A stretch of 64,000 nucleotides of DNA from UPXZ01 sp964568675 (GCA_964568675.1 CAZMQV010000003.1:35008-99007), one strand, 5' to 3'; shown: positions 35,232 through 46,255, numbered from the stretch's first letter. Program-made: numbers and translations. Notes: generated by a model not told the origin, from the sequence alone.

Positions 35232-35801
35232 TTAGAAGCGCTTGCCTATCGAAATTCCTATTCGCGGATATGCATCTACATTTTCATTACTAAAAATTCT
35301 TCCCGCACCGCCAAACACGTCGCCTACCCAATTGTTTTTTGCAAGGAATTTATATCCAATCGCCACCCCGATACCGACATCGGTGGATGACATCATAGTA
35401 CCATTGTAGTTATATTGATCTTCTGTCGGATAATAATTATTGTATTCATAGTACTTGTGATGCACCACGCCCGTGCTTGCTTCGATGTAAAATCCGGCAG
35501 CCACATTGTGTGAGAAATATAAACGGGCAAAAGGAATGACAGCTGCACGCAAATTTTGTCGTTCCGGCGATTCGAGCGATGCCATTGCTGCTAATCCAAG
35601 CGAGAAATTAGATTCGAGAAAACGCTCGTAGGTGATTTCGGGATATCCCATTACGGAAGTCAGTAGGTTAACGCGCATTTCATTTCTCACTGTCATTATC
35701 TCGTCGCCGGTTTCCAGATTGTATGACCGGGCTAAATCCTGCGCAAAACTTGAAGTGGCAACTAATAAAACAATTGCCAGATAACTGATTCTTTTTCTCA
35801 T
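35232..35801 (-). CDS. Small outer-membrane beta-barrel-like protein
   Basis: 189 residues from the ATG at 35801. The frame runs to 35867, but this start gives a clean signal peptide, cleaved near SSFAQ. The mature part alternates hydrophobic and polar residues (YPEITYERFL, SLGLAAMASL, VGIGVAIGYKFL) and ends in GISIGKRF, with the C-terminal Phe typical of barrel proteins. It resembles DUF3575-like porin-family proteins of Bacteroidota. Function is unknown. Confidence 0.75.
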   Translation of the reverse strand: MRKRISYLAIVLLVATSSFAQDLARSYNLETGDEIMTVRNEMRVNLLTSVMGYPEITYERFLESNFSLGLAAMASLESPERQNLRAAVIPFARLYFSHNVAAGFYIEASTGVVHHKYYEYNNYYPTEDQYNYNGTMMSSTDVGIGVAIGYKFLAKNNWVGDVFGGAGRIFSNENVDAYPRIGISIGKRF

Positions 35802-35909
35802 ACTTGAAGTTAATATTATTGGGTTTTTAATTAGAAATATTTTGCGTAAAGATAGGTCATTTTTCAATCAAAACAATGATTATGGGCTTAAATACGCACT
35901 ATTTTGTTT

Positions 35910-36104
35910 CATTGCTGACCGACTAAATATGCATTAAATGAGTTTTCTCACTTCGTTCGAAATGACAATCAGTCAGTTAGGTGTCTGGGAGGAGGTCGGT
36001 TTGCGGCAAAGCCACAAACCGACCTCTTCCCCCTCCAGTCTGACGTAAATATCTGTCATTCTGAACGTAGTGAAGAATCTAAAAATTTTAGTCGGTCAGT
36101 AATG
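35910..36104. mobile_element. MITE-like element with nested inverted repeats
   Basis: Outer arms CATTGCTGACCGACTAAA (35910-35927) and TTTAGTCGGTCAGTAATG (36087-36104) are inverted repeats with one mismatch. Inside, CACTTCGTTCGAAATGACA is inverted as TGTCATTCTGAACGTAGTG with three mismatches. At the centre GAGGTCGGTTTG(C)GGC pairs with GCC(A)CAAACCGACCTC. There is no coding capacity. About 195 bp in all, consistent with a non-autonomous transposable element or REP-like unit. Target-site duplication was not clear. Confidence 0.7.
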
Positions 36105-36135
36105 ATTTTGTTTATAAAACTCCAAACAGCACTTA

Positions 36136-38148
36136 TCACCACTTGGCACTTACCGCATCGCTTGGTTTGCTTTCCTGTCCATTTTTATATTTCAACACGA
36201 CAAAATAATAATACATCACCCCTTTTTTAGCAGTTTTATCTTCGTAGTTTTCGGCATTGGCAGGCAACCCGACCAACAAGGCTTCTTTTCCACTTTCCGG
36301 CGCACGATAAATCTGCACAGAAGCGATGTCATCGGAAAGTGGCAACGCCCAACGAAGCAGGATTTTGGCATCGGACGCAATGGCAGACAGTTCTCCGGGT
36401 GGTAGCGCCAACTCCACCGGCACATACACACTGAATGGCAAACTGAAACTGCTTACCTCAGTGGAGTCGTTGGTAATGCACCGCACACGATACACGTAGT
36501 TTTCGCCCGGCTTCACCGCTTTGTCTTCGAAATAATTTCGCATAAAATCCGAGCTACCGATTATTCTTTCAGCAACTAGTTCATTTGCTCCATCGGTTGT
36601 TTTGCGTGCTATCTGATAGGAGGTTATGGCATTATTAAAGCTTGCCGCATCACTCCATATCAGGCTCACGGAATTATTCTGATATTTAGCATCTATCAGA
36701 GAAGGCACGGGCAATTGGCCTCCGCTGTAGCTAACACTTTCGCGCCTACTCATGGGGCTTATATTGTATGATGAATTGACCGAAGCTACCGCATAGCTAT
36801 AAATAGCCGAACGGGTAGAAACGGGCAAAGTATCGTTATAAACAAGCAATGAGTCGGTAGAAATCAACATGCGCGGAAGCTGCTGCAAAGCTGCGTCATA
36901 GCCATCACCGCGGTATATGTAGTAAGCCCTGATATCATGCCCCACTTTTCGAAAATGCAAAGTAACCACATTTTTCTTCTTTTCCAACGTCAAATCCTGA
37001 GGAGGAATCGTGTTTTCTTTCTTGCCTTCGAGAATTGCCGGATATCGCGCGCTTGGCAAACTCTGCCCCATCCCATTGTTCATGGTAATATAATAAAAAT
37101 AACTTACAGCAGGTTCGATATCCGCTTCATCAAAATATTCTTTTTTATCGGGGCTGAGCGACACAAGCTTCCGATAGGTGCCATCATAGGTTCTTGAACG
37201 GTAAACATCGATTGAATGAACATATACCGAGGGCTTCGTTGACCAACTCAGTTTATTTCCCCCTTTTTCAGGCATTGACAGCACCGTAATATCAGTTATC
37301 AGACCCAAATCGGCAGGCTTCGAAACAAAATAAACGTTTACCGTATCGGATGGAATGCCCATATTCCCAAGCGCGTCGTGTCCTACGGCCACATAACTAT
37401 ATGTCAAACCATTCGTTACGTCATTGTCAGCCACCACAGCCACCATTTTATCTTTTTGCATGGCAAACATCATTTCGGCGGACACTTCACGGTAATCGTG
37501 TTGCAAGTAAGGGCTACGAAAAAGTTTAATCCCGGAAATTTCTTTATTCCCGGACACATCGTAGCTCAGCTCTACCGATGAGGCGTTAAATTTGTATCGT
37601 AAAGGTACGACTTGCGCGTTGAGCGTATGAGCCGGGAAAACCACCGAAACATTGTTCAGCACGTTCAGTTCGCCCGATTTATCCAACCGGGATATTCGAT
37701 ATTGATACGTACCCGCTTCCGATACATCTTCATCAAACCATGCTACACCGGCAACGTATTGAAAGCGTGGGTCGAATCCGTGAGAATAGAGAGAATCCAG
37801 GTTTGCCATTGAGCCTCTCATCCTATTCCACACAAACTCGGTAACTGCCTGTCTAATAGCGGTGATTGACGCGATCGACGCGGGTAAAGATTGCATGCGC
37901 GCGTTACACTCTTCAATATTTTGAGGCGCTTTCAGTTCAGCCATCGACTTCCATTCGCCATTCTTTTGTTTTTTCTCAACAATATAGGCAAATTTTTTAG
38001 GGAGTTCTTTGCCACAGAAGATATAGATACCTTCGGGAAAAGCTTTGCTTGTTTGAAGCTGCGCATTCATATTTGATGGCAGGGAGATTGTGATAAACAC
38101 AACGCCCAATATGCGATAGAAAGCTGTAACGATGATTCGTGATTTCAT
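36136..38148 (-). CDS. Secreted fibronectin type III repeat protein
   Basis: 670 residues. The signal peptide ends near SNMNAQ (about 30). An N-terminal segment of about 150 residues begins AFPEGIYIFCGKELPKKF. From about 175 onward are five or so FnIII-like units of about 95 residues with recurring SYFYYITMNNGMG, AIYSYAVASVN, NYVYRVRCITND and MYYYFVVLKYKNGQ strands. No T9SS tail and no enzyme motif is seen. It is third in an operon after the giant protein (83-bp gap). A binding or scaffold role for the giant partner is inference. Confidence 0.78.
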   Translation of the reverse strand: MKSRIIVTAFYRILGVVFITISLPSNMNAQLQTSKAFPEGIYIFCGKELPKKFAYIVEKKQKNGEWKSMAELKAPQNIEECNARMQSLPASIASITAIRQAVTEFVWNRMRGSMANLDSLYSHGFDPRFQYVAGVAWFDEDVSEAGTYQYRISRLDKSGELNVLNNVSVVFPAHTLNAQVVPLRYKFNASSVELSYDVSGNKEISGIKLFRSPYLQHDYREVSAEMMFAMQKDKMVAVVADNDVTNGLTYSYVAVGHDALGNMGIPSDTVNVYFVSKPADLGLITDITVLSMPEKGGNKLSWSTKPSVYVHSIDVYRSRTYDGTYRKLVSLSPDKKEYFDEADIEPAVSYFYYITMNNGMGQSLPSARYPAILEGKKENTIPPQDLTLEKKKNVVTLHFRKVGHDIRAYYIYRGDGYDAALQQLPRMLISTDSLLVYNDTLPVSTRSAIYSYAVASVNSSYNISPMSRRESVSYSGGQLPVPSLIDAKYQNNSVSLIWSDAASFNNAITSYQIARKTTDGANELVAERIIGSSDFMRNYFEDKAVKPGENYVYRVRCITNDSTEVSSFSLPFSVYVPVELALPPGELSAIASDAKILLRWALPLSDDIASVQIYRAPESGKEALLVGLPANAENYEDKTAKKGVMYYYFVVLKYKNGQESKPSDAVSAKW

Positions 38149-38231
38149 TTTTATACTAAATTGTGTTAGATGAACTTCTTTAATTTATTTGTATCATTCA
38201 TTCTAGCGTGCCTCATTAGCACAATTATTTT

Positions 38232-41200
38232 TTATGGACAACCTAGTGATGCTCCACCACTACTTAAGTTGAAACTGAATCCTCCGGTGCCGGCTGATGC
38301 GGAGCAGCCTACATGTATATCTTTCGATATGGTAGTTAGTACCAAAGACTGTTTCAGATGCGCTGTAAAATCGAGCGCGATGCCGGCGCTGAAATAATTT
38401 GGATTGCCGAATTGGAACGCGATTATTCCATCACCAAGTAATCTTCCGCTTATGCTTGTTCCTGTGATCGCGCTTAGTCCCGCACCTACATCAATATGCA
38501 CAAAACCGTCAGCACCTATTTTCCATTTATTCTTCGATTCTACATTCACATAGAAATCACCACCTATCAAAGCTTTTGCCTTCACATAGCCTGAAGCTAT
38601 TATGTAATCAAAATCATGGCTCACATCCAACACCTCCCGATTAAAAGCAGTGTAAATGCCTGTTAGATTAGTTGTTTTAGCCTTGTAACATAAGTTTTGT
38701 ACGGCAGGTTCGATGTAAGAGTTTGTTACATCCCATAAATGAGGAGTAAGTTTATAAACTCCCATCATAAACCCAATATTGTAATCTCCGGCGAGCAGCC
38801 CGGCAGGAATATAGGCGTAGCATCCACCCGCCACATAAAATCCACCAGGATCGAAGCATGTTTCAATTGTACCATTATGAAGAACTAAAGTGCCTAATGC
38901 TAATTCCGACTTAATTTTCAAAGTACCTATCAAACGCTTGTTGGCTAAATCAAAAGTTTGGGACATTGATCCAAACGGAGTATCAATATCAGCTACACGC
39001 ACATTGTCGGAGCTTACACTCACATCGCCCAATACTTCGAAGGTAGAGAGGCAATCTTTCACATTCTCTTTCGCATCACCGTTCGTGTTCATGATACCGC
39101 TAAATTTGCATGTTGACCAATCGTTGCCAATCACCTGCATGCCACCTTCGGTAATTTTCAGGTTATAACCTGTGGATGAGGAAATAGGGCTTGTAGAGTT
39201 TTCGGGCTCGGCTTCCGTAAGTTGTGTTACCCAATCTTTTTGCATCACCACTTCGTACTTCGGCGAGCCATTGGTATGCGCATAGAAAGTTGCCGGAACC
39301 GGATTAAAAGATTTCACTGGCACTTCCTTTACTTTCCCCACGATGCTAATCAGATCTTTTGAAATTGTAATTTTATCTTTTGACGCGATAAAATGCACAT
39401 AACCTTTGCCTTCAAAATCGGTAGTAACATTTTCGAAACTTGGATTTTTGGTGGGCGAATCCCAGTTTGCATTTAGTGATATTCCGCTCATGCGGGGGGC
39501 GCCCGTAAATAGCTGGCCGCTTATCGATATGAACTCATCGCCTGCCATGATGCTTAACGGTTCGAACCGTGCCAGCGTATTTCCAAGCAGGTTTGCTTTT
39601 AGTGTTTTTTGTTTGAGCTGAACCAACATGTCGTCGTTGCTCAGAATTTGTACATAATCAAAATCTATGATATAATCCGAAGTCAAACCATCCTCTTTCA
39701 AACCTGCTACAGCTTGCAGGGATCCTACCTTATTCGGTCCATTGCTTAACATACAAAGATTCCAATGAGGCTTCATATCCGCTCCAACTTTATACTCGTA
39801 ATTTAATTTTGGCTCAACACCGGGAGCAATGTTCATTTTGAATTTCCCTCCTGCAAGTGTCAGATTTTTCAACTGAAAATCACTCATAATAAACATATCG
39901 CTTCGCAACACGAATTTATTGACCGGCACATCGAGCAATTTGGTTCGAATCATCGAATTAGTACTTAGTATTCCGCCTTCTTCCACGCTAAATGTCCAGT
40001 CTTTCACTTCGAGCGTCCAGTTCTCCAATTTAAGTTTCAGTGGATCGGAGCCGTTTGCCGGATATACTTTATTCTCATCGAGCACCATATCGGGTATATT
40101 AAAACTAAAGTCTTCGGGTTGCGCGTTGGGGATATGACATTCCACATTGGTATTCAGGTGTATTTTTCCGGTTTGGTCAATATAGCTTTTCAGAGGATCG
40201 GCATCGGCATCGAAGCGTATTAGTTTGAATTTTATGGGTTGGGCATTGACATCACACAGTTTGTATTTACCCGTATCCTTTATGAACGTGCTCAAAACCG
40301 CACTAATAGCAATCTGATAATCTCCAAGTTGGTAGTATCCCTCGTTTTTTGACTCACTTTCGCTCTTCACACTTGAAAGCACATCTATCACATTATTTAT
40401 CGCGTTACTCTCATTAAGCGTCGCGAAATAAAACTCACTTTTATCAAAGCTCAGATAAGTATTGGGATAATTGAACGAATTGTCAACAATTTTCATCTTA
40501 CCCGAAATTTTCCCGTAATCGTTATCTCGTTTCAGTTTTAAGGGTTGCGTATCGAACAGCGACTTGGCCGCAGCATTAATTAATTGAACGTTGTATTTGT
40601 CCATAAACGAGAGTTTCAGAGTGTTGATTCCGGTCAGGCTCACTTCATCGTTGTGTGCCACACCCACTTTCACCCCACTCTGCTCTACCAAGTCGAACAG
40701 AGTCTCTTCTATGCGCACCGATTTGGCAAATTCTTTGAGTTTGAAATCACTCAGCGCTTCGGTCCAATGGACAAGTCCGGTAACTTTCACCTGACTGCTA
40801 TTCACCGGCGTGATATTCTCAACCGTAAGCGGGAATCCATATATTTTATTCAAAACCATATCTTTATATCCTTTCAGATTGAGATTGGCGGTTGCTTTTC
40901 CTTGTTTAATATCGGCTGGCTGCTTATCGCCCGACACGGTGAAAGCCGTATCCAAAGTGGCGCGAATATTAATTTGCTGATTGTCCACCGGCACACCTCG
41001 CAATGTGTATTTACCATCTTTATCGGTAAACGTTACCACCAGATTCGCATCATCCGTAATTGCACCTTTTGCTGCGTCTGACGATGAGTTTAGCATATCA
41101 ATCGCCTTATCGCCCGATGCAATGATAACTCCATCACCTTTCGATGTATTTTGCAGCGACTTTGTTCCGGGCACACTCGAACTCGATTTAGCGCCAATGG

Positions 41201-44200
41201 GCGCAAGCTCAAGTGTGTTGTTGAAACTATAAGACAAATTCGTCGAGGCATTGGATACGTCGATATACACTTTTGCGTTTTTCACCGGCACACCATCCAA
41301 TTTCACAATGCCACTCACTTCACTTCCGGCTTCAAGTTCAACCGTCTTTTGAACGTCGTATTTTGTTTCTTCACTTTTGAGATTAACGGATTTAGGAATC
41401 AAACCACTGCCGGGAGCACCGCGCACGATGAACGTATAATTATTAACCGAAACATTTTCAAATTCGAAGCGTGCAATCCCGCTGGCATCGGTAGTTACTA
41501 TCTTTTCGCCAAGCTGCACTTTCGCGCCCGAAATTGGTAATGAAGGCACCATGGATGTGGGGTTGTACTTGCTTTTTACCACCATCTGAATCCGGTGTCT
41601 GCGACGAAACACTTCCACATTACCCATTGCAAGAGTTGATTTTTTGCTATCGGCTTCGGTTAAAATTATGGTATCGGAGAAATAGCCCACATCTTTGGGG
41701 ATTATTCTCAATTTACTATTCTTCACAATCGGCACATTAATATCAAAGCTACCATCGGCATTGGTTTCGAAAATTTGTCCACTATCCACTTGCAAATATG
41801 CTCCAACCGGTTGGTTAAGCAATTGAATTTGAGTAGTAAGATTTAATCCATTTTGAAGTTTTGTGCCAGTTGCCGGAGTACTTTTAGTAGAAGAAGCATT
41901 CTGCTTAACAGCATTTTTCGTCAAAACTGTCTGTGTCGTTTTCATTGATGCTGATGGGGCGGCAGGTGAAGCTTCCGCATTGTTTCCGACAGCGTTTCCT
42001 GACTGTTTGAACTCATTGGTTATCACCTTCCCGGTTATTATATTTCCCGGAGTCAAGCCAATATCTTTTGCAAATTGAGTACCCACCTTATACAGCCCAG
42101 ACTTCACACCCGGAGACGATGGCGTATAACCGTTGGCAGTGGCAAAGAAATAGAAATTCACCTCGCTACTTTCGGTTTTGAACCAGGAGTAATAAGGTTT
42201 AAGAGATACTCGTATTTCTGCCTTACCGTATTTATCCACTGGAACATTTACAGCCTCACCTACACCAGGCCAAGAAAACGGTAGCTGCGTATTCGACACG
42301 ATCACTCGTCCGGCATAATCTGAAGTAATTGGTTTGTTGGAACCAACATCGCGCACAGTAATCAGGGCGCGGCTCACAAGAGGCTTCAACACAATGGTAC
42401 TTTTAATAACCGGAGCTTTGGGATCGACCCAGCTAATGTCTGTAATATCAAAACTTTCTGCAGGTATATCTGCCACTGTAGCTTGGTAAGCCTTAGTCCC
42501 CCTGTCAACGAAACTCGAAGACTCGATAAAGTATTTACTCAATTGCCCTTGCAGGAGTTTTTTAAGCGTAAACACTCCGGCGCTGCTTCCTTCGGCCTTT
42601 GACCAAATATGTTCAAATTTTTTAGAGAAGATATCGTTGGCTGCAATTGACTTGGTATCACTTGCCGCGCCGGTAAACATGCTATACTCCGGGTTAAGTA
42701 ATTCGGCAAACGTGTATTTACCATCGCCTTCACCTTCGGGTAGTTTAAGAGAGGTTTGATTCGGCTTGATATCTTTGAAAATAGTGGTTTGCATACCAGG
42801 TAGCGAAAGCAGCGAACCGTCTTCAGGTTTTTTTTCTTTCACTGACAGCACTAAATGAAACTCACGTACATAATGCGTAATCTCTTTGGGGGTTAGGTTA
42901 CATTCAAAAGGCTGTATCTCTATCGTTTCTTTTGATGGATAGTAATATCCGGCGGTATTTCCATCAATGACAATGCGGAAAACCCGGCTGAATTTTGTGT
43001 GAGGAATACTTTTTGATTCACTACTATTGGCAGCAGCGCTTGCCGGAGATGCTTGTTCCGGATTAGGTCCGCTACGCGAATCTTCAAACATATTTTGAGA
43101 CATCAAAGCCTTTGTACCTACCGCGTTGCCTTTCGATGCGCCGGCAAGCGATTTTCCCAACTCAAAACTTCCTAATCCGGCATCAAACTCTACATTATAA
43201 CCACCGTTGATACTCCCCTGAGTTTTCAGATTTCCGGCATTACCCACAGAGTTTGAAAAATTATCTCCAAAATTTTTCTTTCCACTTTCCCATGGATTAA
43301 TCACTTCTTCACCGGACATTTTTCCTTTCAACTTATCTTCATGACTTTCTGTTGCTACGGGTATTTCGGAGGATCCACTCGAATAGACCAGAGTGCCTGC
43401 TCCAAGGTTACCTTTGAAGTTATAATTCACAGTTTCTATTTCAAAATTTCCATTTTCGTCGGTTACACCTTCGCCCATAGTGGCATATTGATCTATCAAC
43501 GGCACAACTTCGGTTTCTGAATTATCGGGGAGATAGCTCACATCAGAATACATGAAATCTTTTAGTGAAGGGTCGGTAATCCGAACATTGCCTATCGATC
43601 GGTTGTCCTTGTCCACATAGTCCACCATAACACGGAAATGGGTTTTTGCCAATGGGCGTTTCACCCCTTTCTCCGAAGCCCACTCATAAGCCAGCCTACC
43701 CTTAAATACAGAAGTGGGCGGCTTGGCAGAAACAATGGTGTAATCTGCCTCTACGGTACGGTAGTATTGGTCTTCAAGTGTCTTTTTCTTAGGCAAATCA
43801 AGTTTGAAAGGCATCACTTCGGCAACAAACTTATTGTCATCGGCAAAATAGGTGTGTCCTCCTCCGGTATATGAGGTCATATCACCGATTACAGATTCCA
43901 GCACTGCTACATCGGCTATTTTCAACCCTCCCAATTGAATGCCTCCTGAACTTTTACTATTGTCAATCTGACCTATTGTCGGGCTAACGGCTCCTGTCTT
44001 TTTCACGTCCAATGTTTTGCCCATCGGATCTGTCGCCGGCAAAACAGGATTTTTATTTTTCTGACTTTCCAACCATTCTTCCAGATTATTAATGGCGAGG
44101 ATTTTATACTCCTCATCCGCAAAGTTTGTTGCTAATAGTTTATCAAACACAGCTACCGTTTTCTTACCTTCGAGACGGGTAACTCCCAATGCAACGACTG

Positions 44201-46223
44201 TTATTTTTTTGATAGTACCCGATGTTGGTGAGTCGCCTTTCGAGATATCGCCTTCATAGAATGGGATATTTTTCTTCTTGTTTTCGCGGTATAGCACCAC
44301 AGGTAAGCCGGCAATCGGTTCACTGCCCTTCACCACAAAGCTATATTGCTTAGTTCCGCTTTCAGCATCACTTGAGTAAGTACTAATAAATTCTTTATTA
44401 GCATCCGTGTCCGTTAATTTCACGGTAAGTCCGCCAGCATCCTTGGTCATCTGATAAACTCCGAATCTCTTCGTTACATTTAGTTTGAGCTGATAGGCAT
44501 ACGTATGGGCTATTTGATTTCCAAATTCAACAATTGAATCCCTCTTAGCATTCACAACAGATTTTATGGGGAAATGCGAATCAACAAAGTATCTATTACC
44601 AATTTTCAAGCGATATGATATAGACCCGGAATTATAATAAGTCTTTGGCACCTTCACCGTATCGTTCAATGAGCCATAGTCGTTGGTTAGCGAAGTATGG
44701 GACGCTACTTTCACATAGTTTTTGGAATCAAACTCTACACTTGGAAGCATATCGACATAGGTGCCCATTTCACCTTTCGCAGACAGCACCGTATTTTGCT
44801 CCCTTTTTTCGACATACGCTTCGATAGTAACTTCGGTATTCTGCACCGGGTAAATCTCGGGGAATCCTTTGAAATCGTAGTTGATCACCGCTTGTACTTT
44901 CACATTAAAAGTAGAATCATCTTCAATGATTTTGTAAACAAACTGGTTGCTTGTGAATGATTTATATAAATTTTTACCGTCATCATAGGCATCGATGGTA
45001 GCAAAGTATTTTTCCCCATCCGTGAATCCCGCTTTTTCCGTATCGGATTTGGGCACACCCAGGTAGTTTTTAATTATTCCGCTAACATTATCTTTCTCAA
45101 AACTCTTCTCAAGCAACACATCATTATCGAACGCTCTCCGAACCGTCAATTTATAACTATTCAAATTCAGCAATTTTATCTGTTCCAGGTCAAAAGGCAT
45201 AACAGTATCCTTATGCGCTTCAGACATTCCTTTTATCCATCCCCAGTTTAGCAGCATGTTATTTTCGGCATTCACTCGTATCGTATCGGCTTTTTTCAAC
45301 TCTCGCGGATTAAAGAAAGTAAATTGTGCTATTTTATCATCTACAGTCGGGTTTATCGCGTCGGAAGTGTATTTAAAAACTACCGGCTCGCTTCTACCAT
45401 TGTTTTTAATATACGAAGTAGGCGCAGTTGCCACCACCTGCGCCACATAGGTAGCGCCAACTTCCAGTTTCACACCACTTGCCAAATCTAACGGAAAATT
45501 GGTAACCATTAAACTCGATTTCTCAAGAACGACTTGTGCCGAATAGTTTAGCGCGTCGTAAGGAGAGAGTCCTTCAATAAGTTTCACTATCCGCAAGCGA
45601 TAGGAAGTACCTTGCAGAAAAGGCGTAACGGGCGACCAATTGACATTGACATATTGTGGAGTTTTCGCTTTCTCTTCGTTGTTGATGAAAGGTGTAATTT
45701 GAGGAGGTTCGGCATAAACGATGAACAACGAACGGCAATCTTCGGAGAACAACTGTCCGGTTTGATAATTCATCGCTTTGATACAGAAATTATAGTTTCC
45801 TTCGGGGAAAGCCTGGTTGAGCATCAGCGCGTCTTTGGTGATGCCGGTGAATGTAAGCGCATTGGGCGAAGCATTGCCAAACACCTCGCGAAGCTGAGCG
45901 CCGGTAAGCGTTTTGGGCACATTGGGCATCAAGGTAATGGGTAGCGTAGGGCGGAAATCTTCTTTCACAGCCACTTTTATCGAGCCATCGTCTTTGGTAA
46001 TGCTACCTGCAAGATACACATTGATTGGCGCCGCGCCAATAGCTCCGTTATAATGCAAAGTAACAATTACTTTATTGTCGCCAAAGCCCGCGTAGTCCTT
46101 AAAATAGGGCGAATATGGTGGGAGAACATTCAGATTCACCGTTACCTGCGAAAACAGAAGTTGTGCGAAAAGCAAAAAAAGCGCAGCGGTAACTACTCTT
46201 GATAGCTGAAGTATTTTTTTCAT
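38232..46223 (-). CDS. Giant secreted multidomain surface protein (TANFOR-like N-terminus)
   Basis: 2663 residues. The signal peptide ends near LLFSQ (26). Residues 27-175, with VNLNVLPPYSPYFKDYAG, PITLMPNVPKTLTGAQL and AFPEGNYNFCIKA, resemble the TANFOR domain known from Tannerella forsythia. An FnIII-like unit follows (QYVNVNWSPVTPFLQGTSY). The middle, from about 1500, carries Ig-like CarboxypepD-regulatory repeats (PISGAKVQLGEKIVTTDASG, GIVKLDGVPVKNAKVYIDV, FTDKDGKYTLRGVP). The last 700 residues form a distinct all-beta region ending in Cys- and Gly-rich HVGCSASAGTGGF and ASLGCP. No T9SS sorting domain is present. It lies 32 bp after an OM barrel gene, so the barrel may export or anchor it. 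Domain names other than FnIII/CarboxypepD are tentative. Confidence 0.8.
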   Translation of the reverse strand: MKKILQLSRVVTAALFLLFAQLLFSQVTVNLNVLPPYSPYFKDYAGFGDNKVIVTLHYNGAIGAAPINVYLAGSITKDDGSIKVAVKEDFRPTLPITLMPNVPKTLTGAQLREVFGNASPNALTFTGITKDALMLNQAFPEGNYNFCIKAMNYQTGQLFSEDCRSLFIVYAEPPQITPFINNEEKAKTPQYVNVNWSPVTPFLQGTSYRLRIVKLIEGLSPYDALNYSAQVVLEKSSLMVTNFPLDLASGVKLEVGATYVAQVVATAPTSYIKNNGRSEPVVFKYTSDAINPTVDDKIAQFTFFNPRELKKADTIRVNAENNMLLNWGWIKGMSEAHKDTVMPFDLEQIKLLNLNSYKLTVRRAFDNDVLLEKSFEKDNVSGIIKNYLGVPKSDTEKAGFTDGEKYFATIDAYDDGKNLYKSFTSNQFVYKIIEDDSTFNVKVQAVINYDFKGFPEIYPVQNTEVTIEAYVEKREQNTVLSAKGEMGTYVDMLPSVEFDSKNYVKVASHTSLTNDYGSLNDTVKVPKTYYNSGSISYRLKIGNRYFVDSHFPIKSVVNAKRDSIVEFGNQIAHTYAYQLKLNVTKRFGVYQMTKDAGGLTVKLTDTDANKEFISTYSSDAESGTKQYSFVVKGSEPIAGLPVVLYRENKKKNIPFYEGDISKGDSPTSGTIKKITVVALGVTRLEGKKTVAVFDKLLATNFADEEYKILAINNLEEWLESQKNKNPVLPATDPMGKTLDVKKTGAVSPTIGQIDNSKSSGGIQLGGLKIADVAVLESVIGDMTSYTGGGHTYFADDNKFVAEVMPFKLDLPKKKTLEDQYYRTVEADYTIVSAKPPTSVFKGRLAYEWASEKGVKRPLAKTHFRVMVDYVDKDNRSIGNVRITDPSLKDFMYSDVSYLPDNSETEVVPLIDQYATMGEGVTDENGNFEIETVNYNFKGNLGAGTLVYSSGSSEIPVATESHEDKLKGKMSGEEVINPWESGKKNFGDNFSNSVGNAGNLKTQGSINGGYNVEFDAGLGSFELGKSLAGASKGNAVGTKALMSQNMFEDSRSGPNPEQASPASAAANSSESKSIPHTKFSRVFRIVIDGNTAGYYYPSKETIEIQPFECNLTPKEITHYVREFHLVLSVKEKKPEDGSLLSLPGMQTTIFKDIKPNQTSLKLPEGEGDGKYTFAELLNPEYSMFTGAASDTKSIAANDIFSKKFEHIWSKAEGSSAGVFTLKKLLQGQLSKYFIESSSFVDRGTKAYQATVADIPAESFDITDISWVDPKAPVIKSTIVLKPLVSRALITVRDVGSNKPITSDYAGRVIVSNTQLPFSWPGVGEAVNVPVDKYGKAEIRVSLKPYYSWFKTESSEVNFYFFATANGYTPSSPGVKSGLYKVGTQFAKDIGLTPGNIITGKVITNEFKQSGNAVGNNAEASPAAPSASMKTTQTVLTKNAVKQNASSTKSTPATGTKLQNGLNLTTQIQLLNQPVGAYLQVDSGQIFETNADGSFDINVPIVKNSKLRIIPKDVGYFSDTIILTEADSKKSTLAMGNVEVFRRRHRIQMVVKSKYNPTSMVPSLPISGAKVQLGEKIVTTDASGIARFEFENVSVNNYTFIVRGAPGSGLIPKSVNLKSEETKYDVQKTVELEAGSEVSGIVKLDGVPVKNAKVYIDVSNASTNLSYSFNNTLELAPIGAKSSSSVPGTKSLQNTSKGDGVIIASGDKAIDMLNSSSDAAKGAITDDANLVVTFTDKDGKYTLRGVPVDNQQINIRATLDTAFTVSGDKQPADIKQGKATANLNLKGYKDMVLNKIYGFPLTVENITPVNSSQVKVTGLVHWTEALSDFKLKEFAKSVRIEETLFDLVEQSGVKVGVAHNDEVSLTGINTLKLSFMDKYNVQLINAAAKSLFDTQPLKLKRDNDYGKISGKMKIVDNSFNYPNTYLSFDKSEFYFATLNESNAINNVIDVLSSVKSESESKNEGYYQLGDYQIAISAVLSTFIKDTGKYKLCDVNAQPIKFKLIRFDADADPLKSYIDQTGKIHLNTNVECHIPNAQPEDFSFNIPDMVLDENKVYPANGSDPLKLKLENWTLEVKDWTFSVEEGGILSTNSMIRTKLLDVPVNKFVLRSDMFIMSDFQLKNLTLAGGKFKMNIAPGVEPKLNYEYKVGADMKPHWNLCMLSNGPNKVGSLQAVAGLKEDGLTSDYIIDFDYVQILSNDDMLVQLKQKTLKANLLGNTLARFEPLSIMAGDEFISISGQLFTGAPRMSGISLNANWDSPTKNPSFENVTTDFEGKGYVHFIASKDKITISKDLISIVGKVKEVPVKSFNPVPATFYAHTNGSPKYEVVMQKDWVTQLTEAEPENSTSPISSSTGYNLKITEGGMQVIGNDWSTCKFSGIMNTNGDAKENVKDCLSTFEVLGDVSVSSDNVRVADIDTPFGSMSQTFDLANKRLIGTLKIKSELALGTLVLHNGTIETCFDPGGFYVAGGCYAYIPAGLLAGDYNIGFMMGVYKLTPHLWDVTNSYIEPAVQNLCYKAKTTNLTGIYTAFNREVLDVSHDFDYIIASGYVKAKALIGGDFYVNVESKNKWKIGADGFVHIDVGAGLSAITGTSISGRLLGDGIIAFQFGNPNYFSAGIALDFTAHLKQSLVLTTISKDIHVGCSASAGTGGFSFNLSSGGASLGCP

Positions 46224-46255
46224 AATCGTATGGCGTGATTTAATGATTATTCTTA

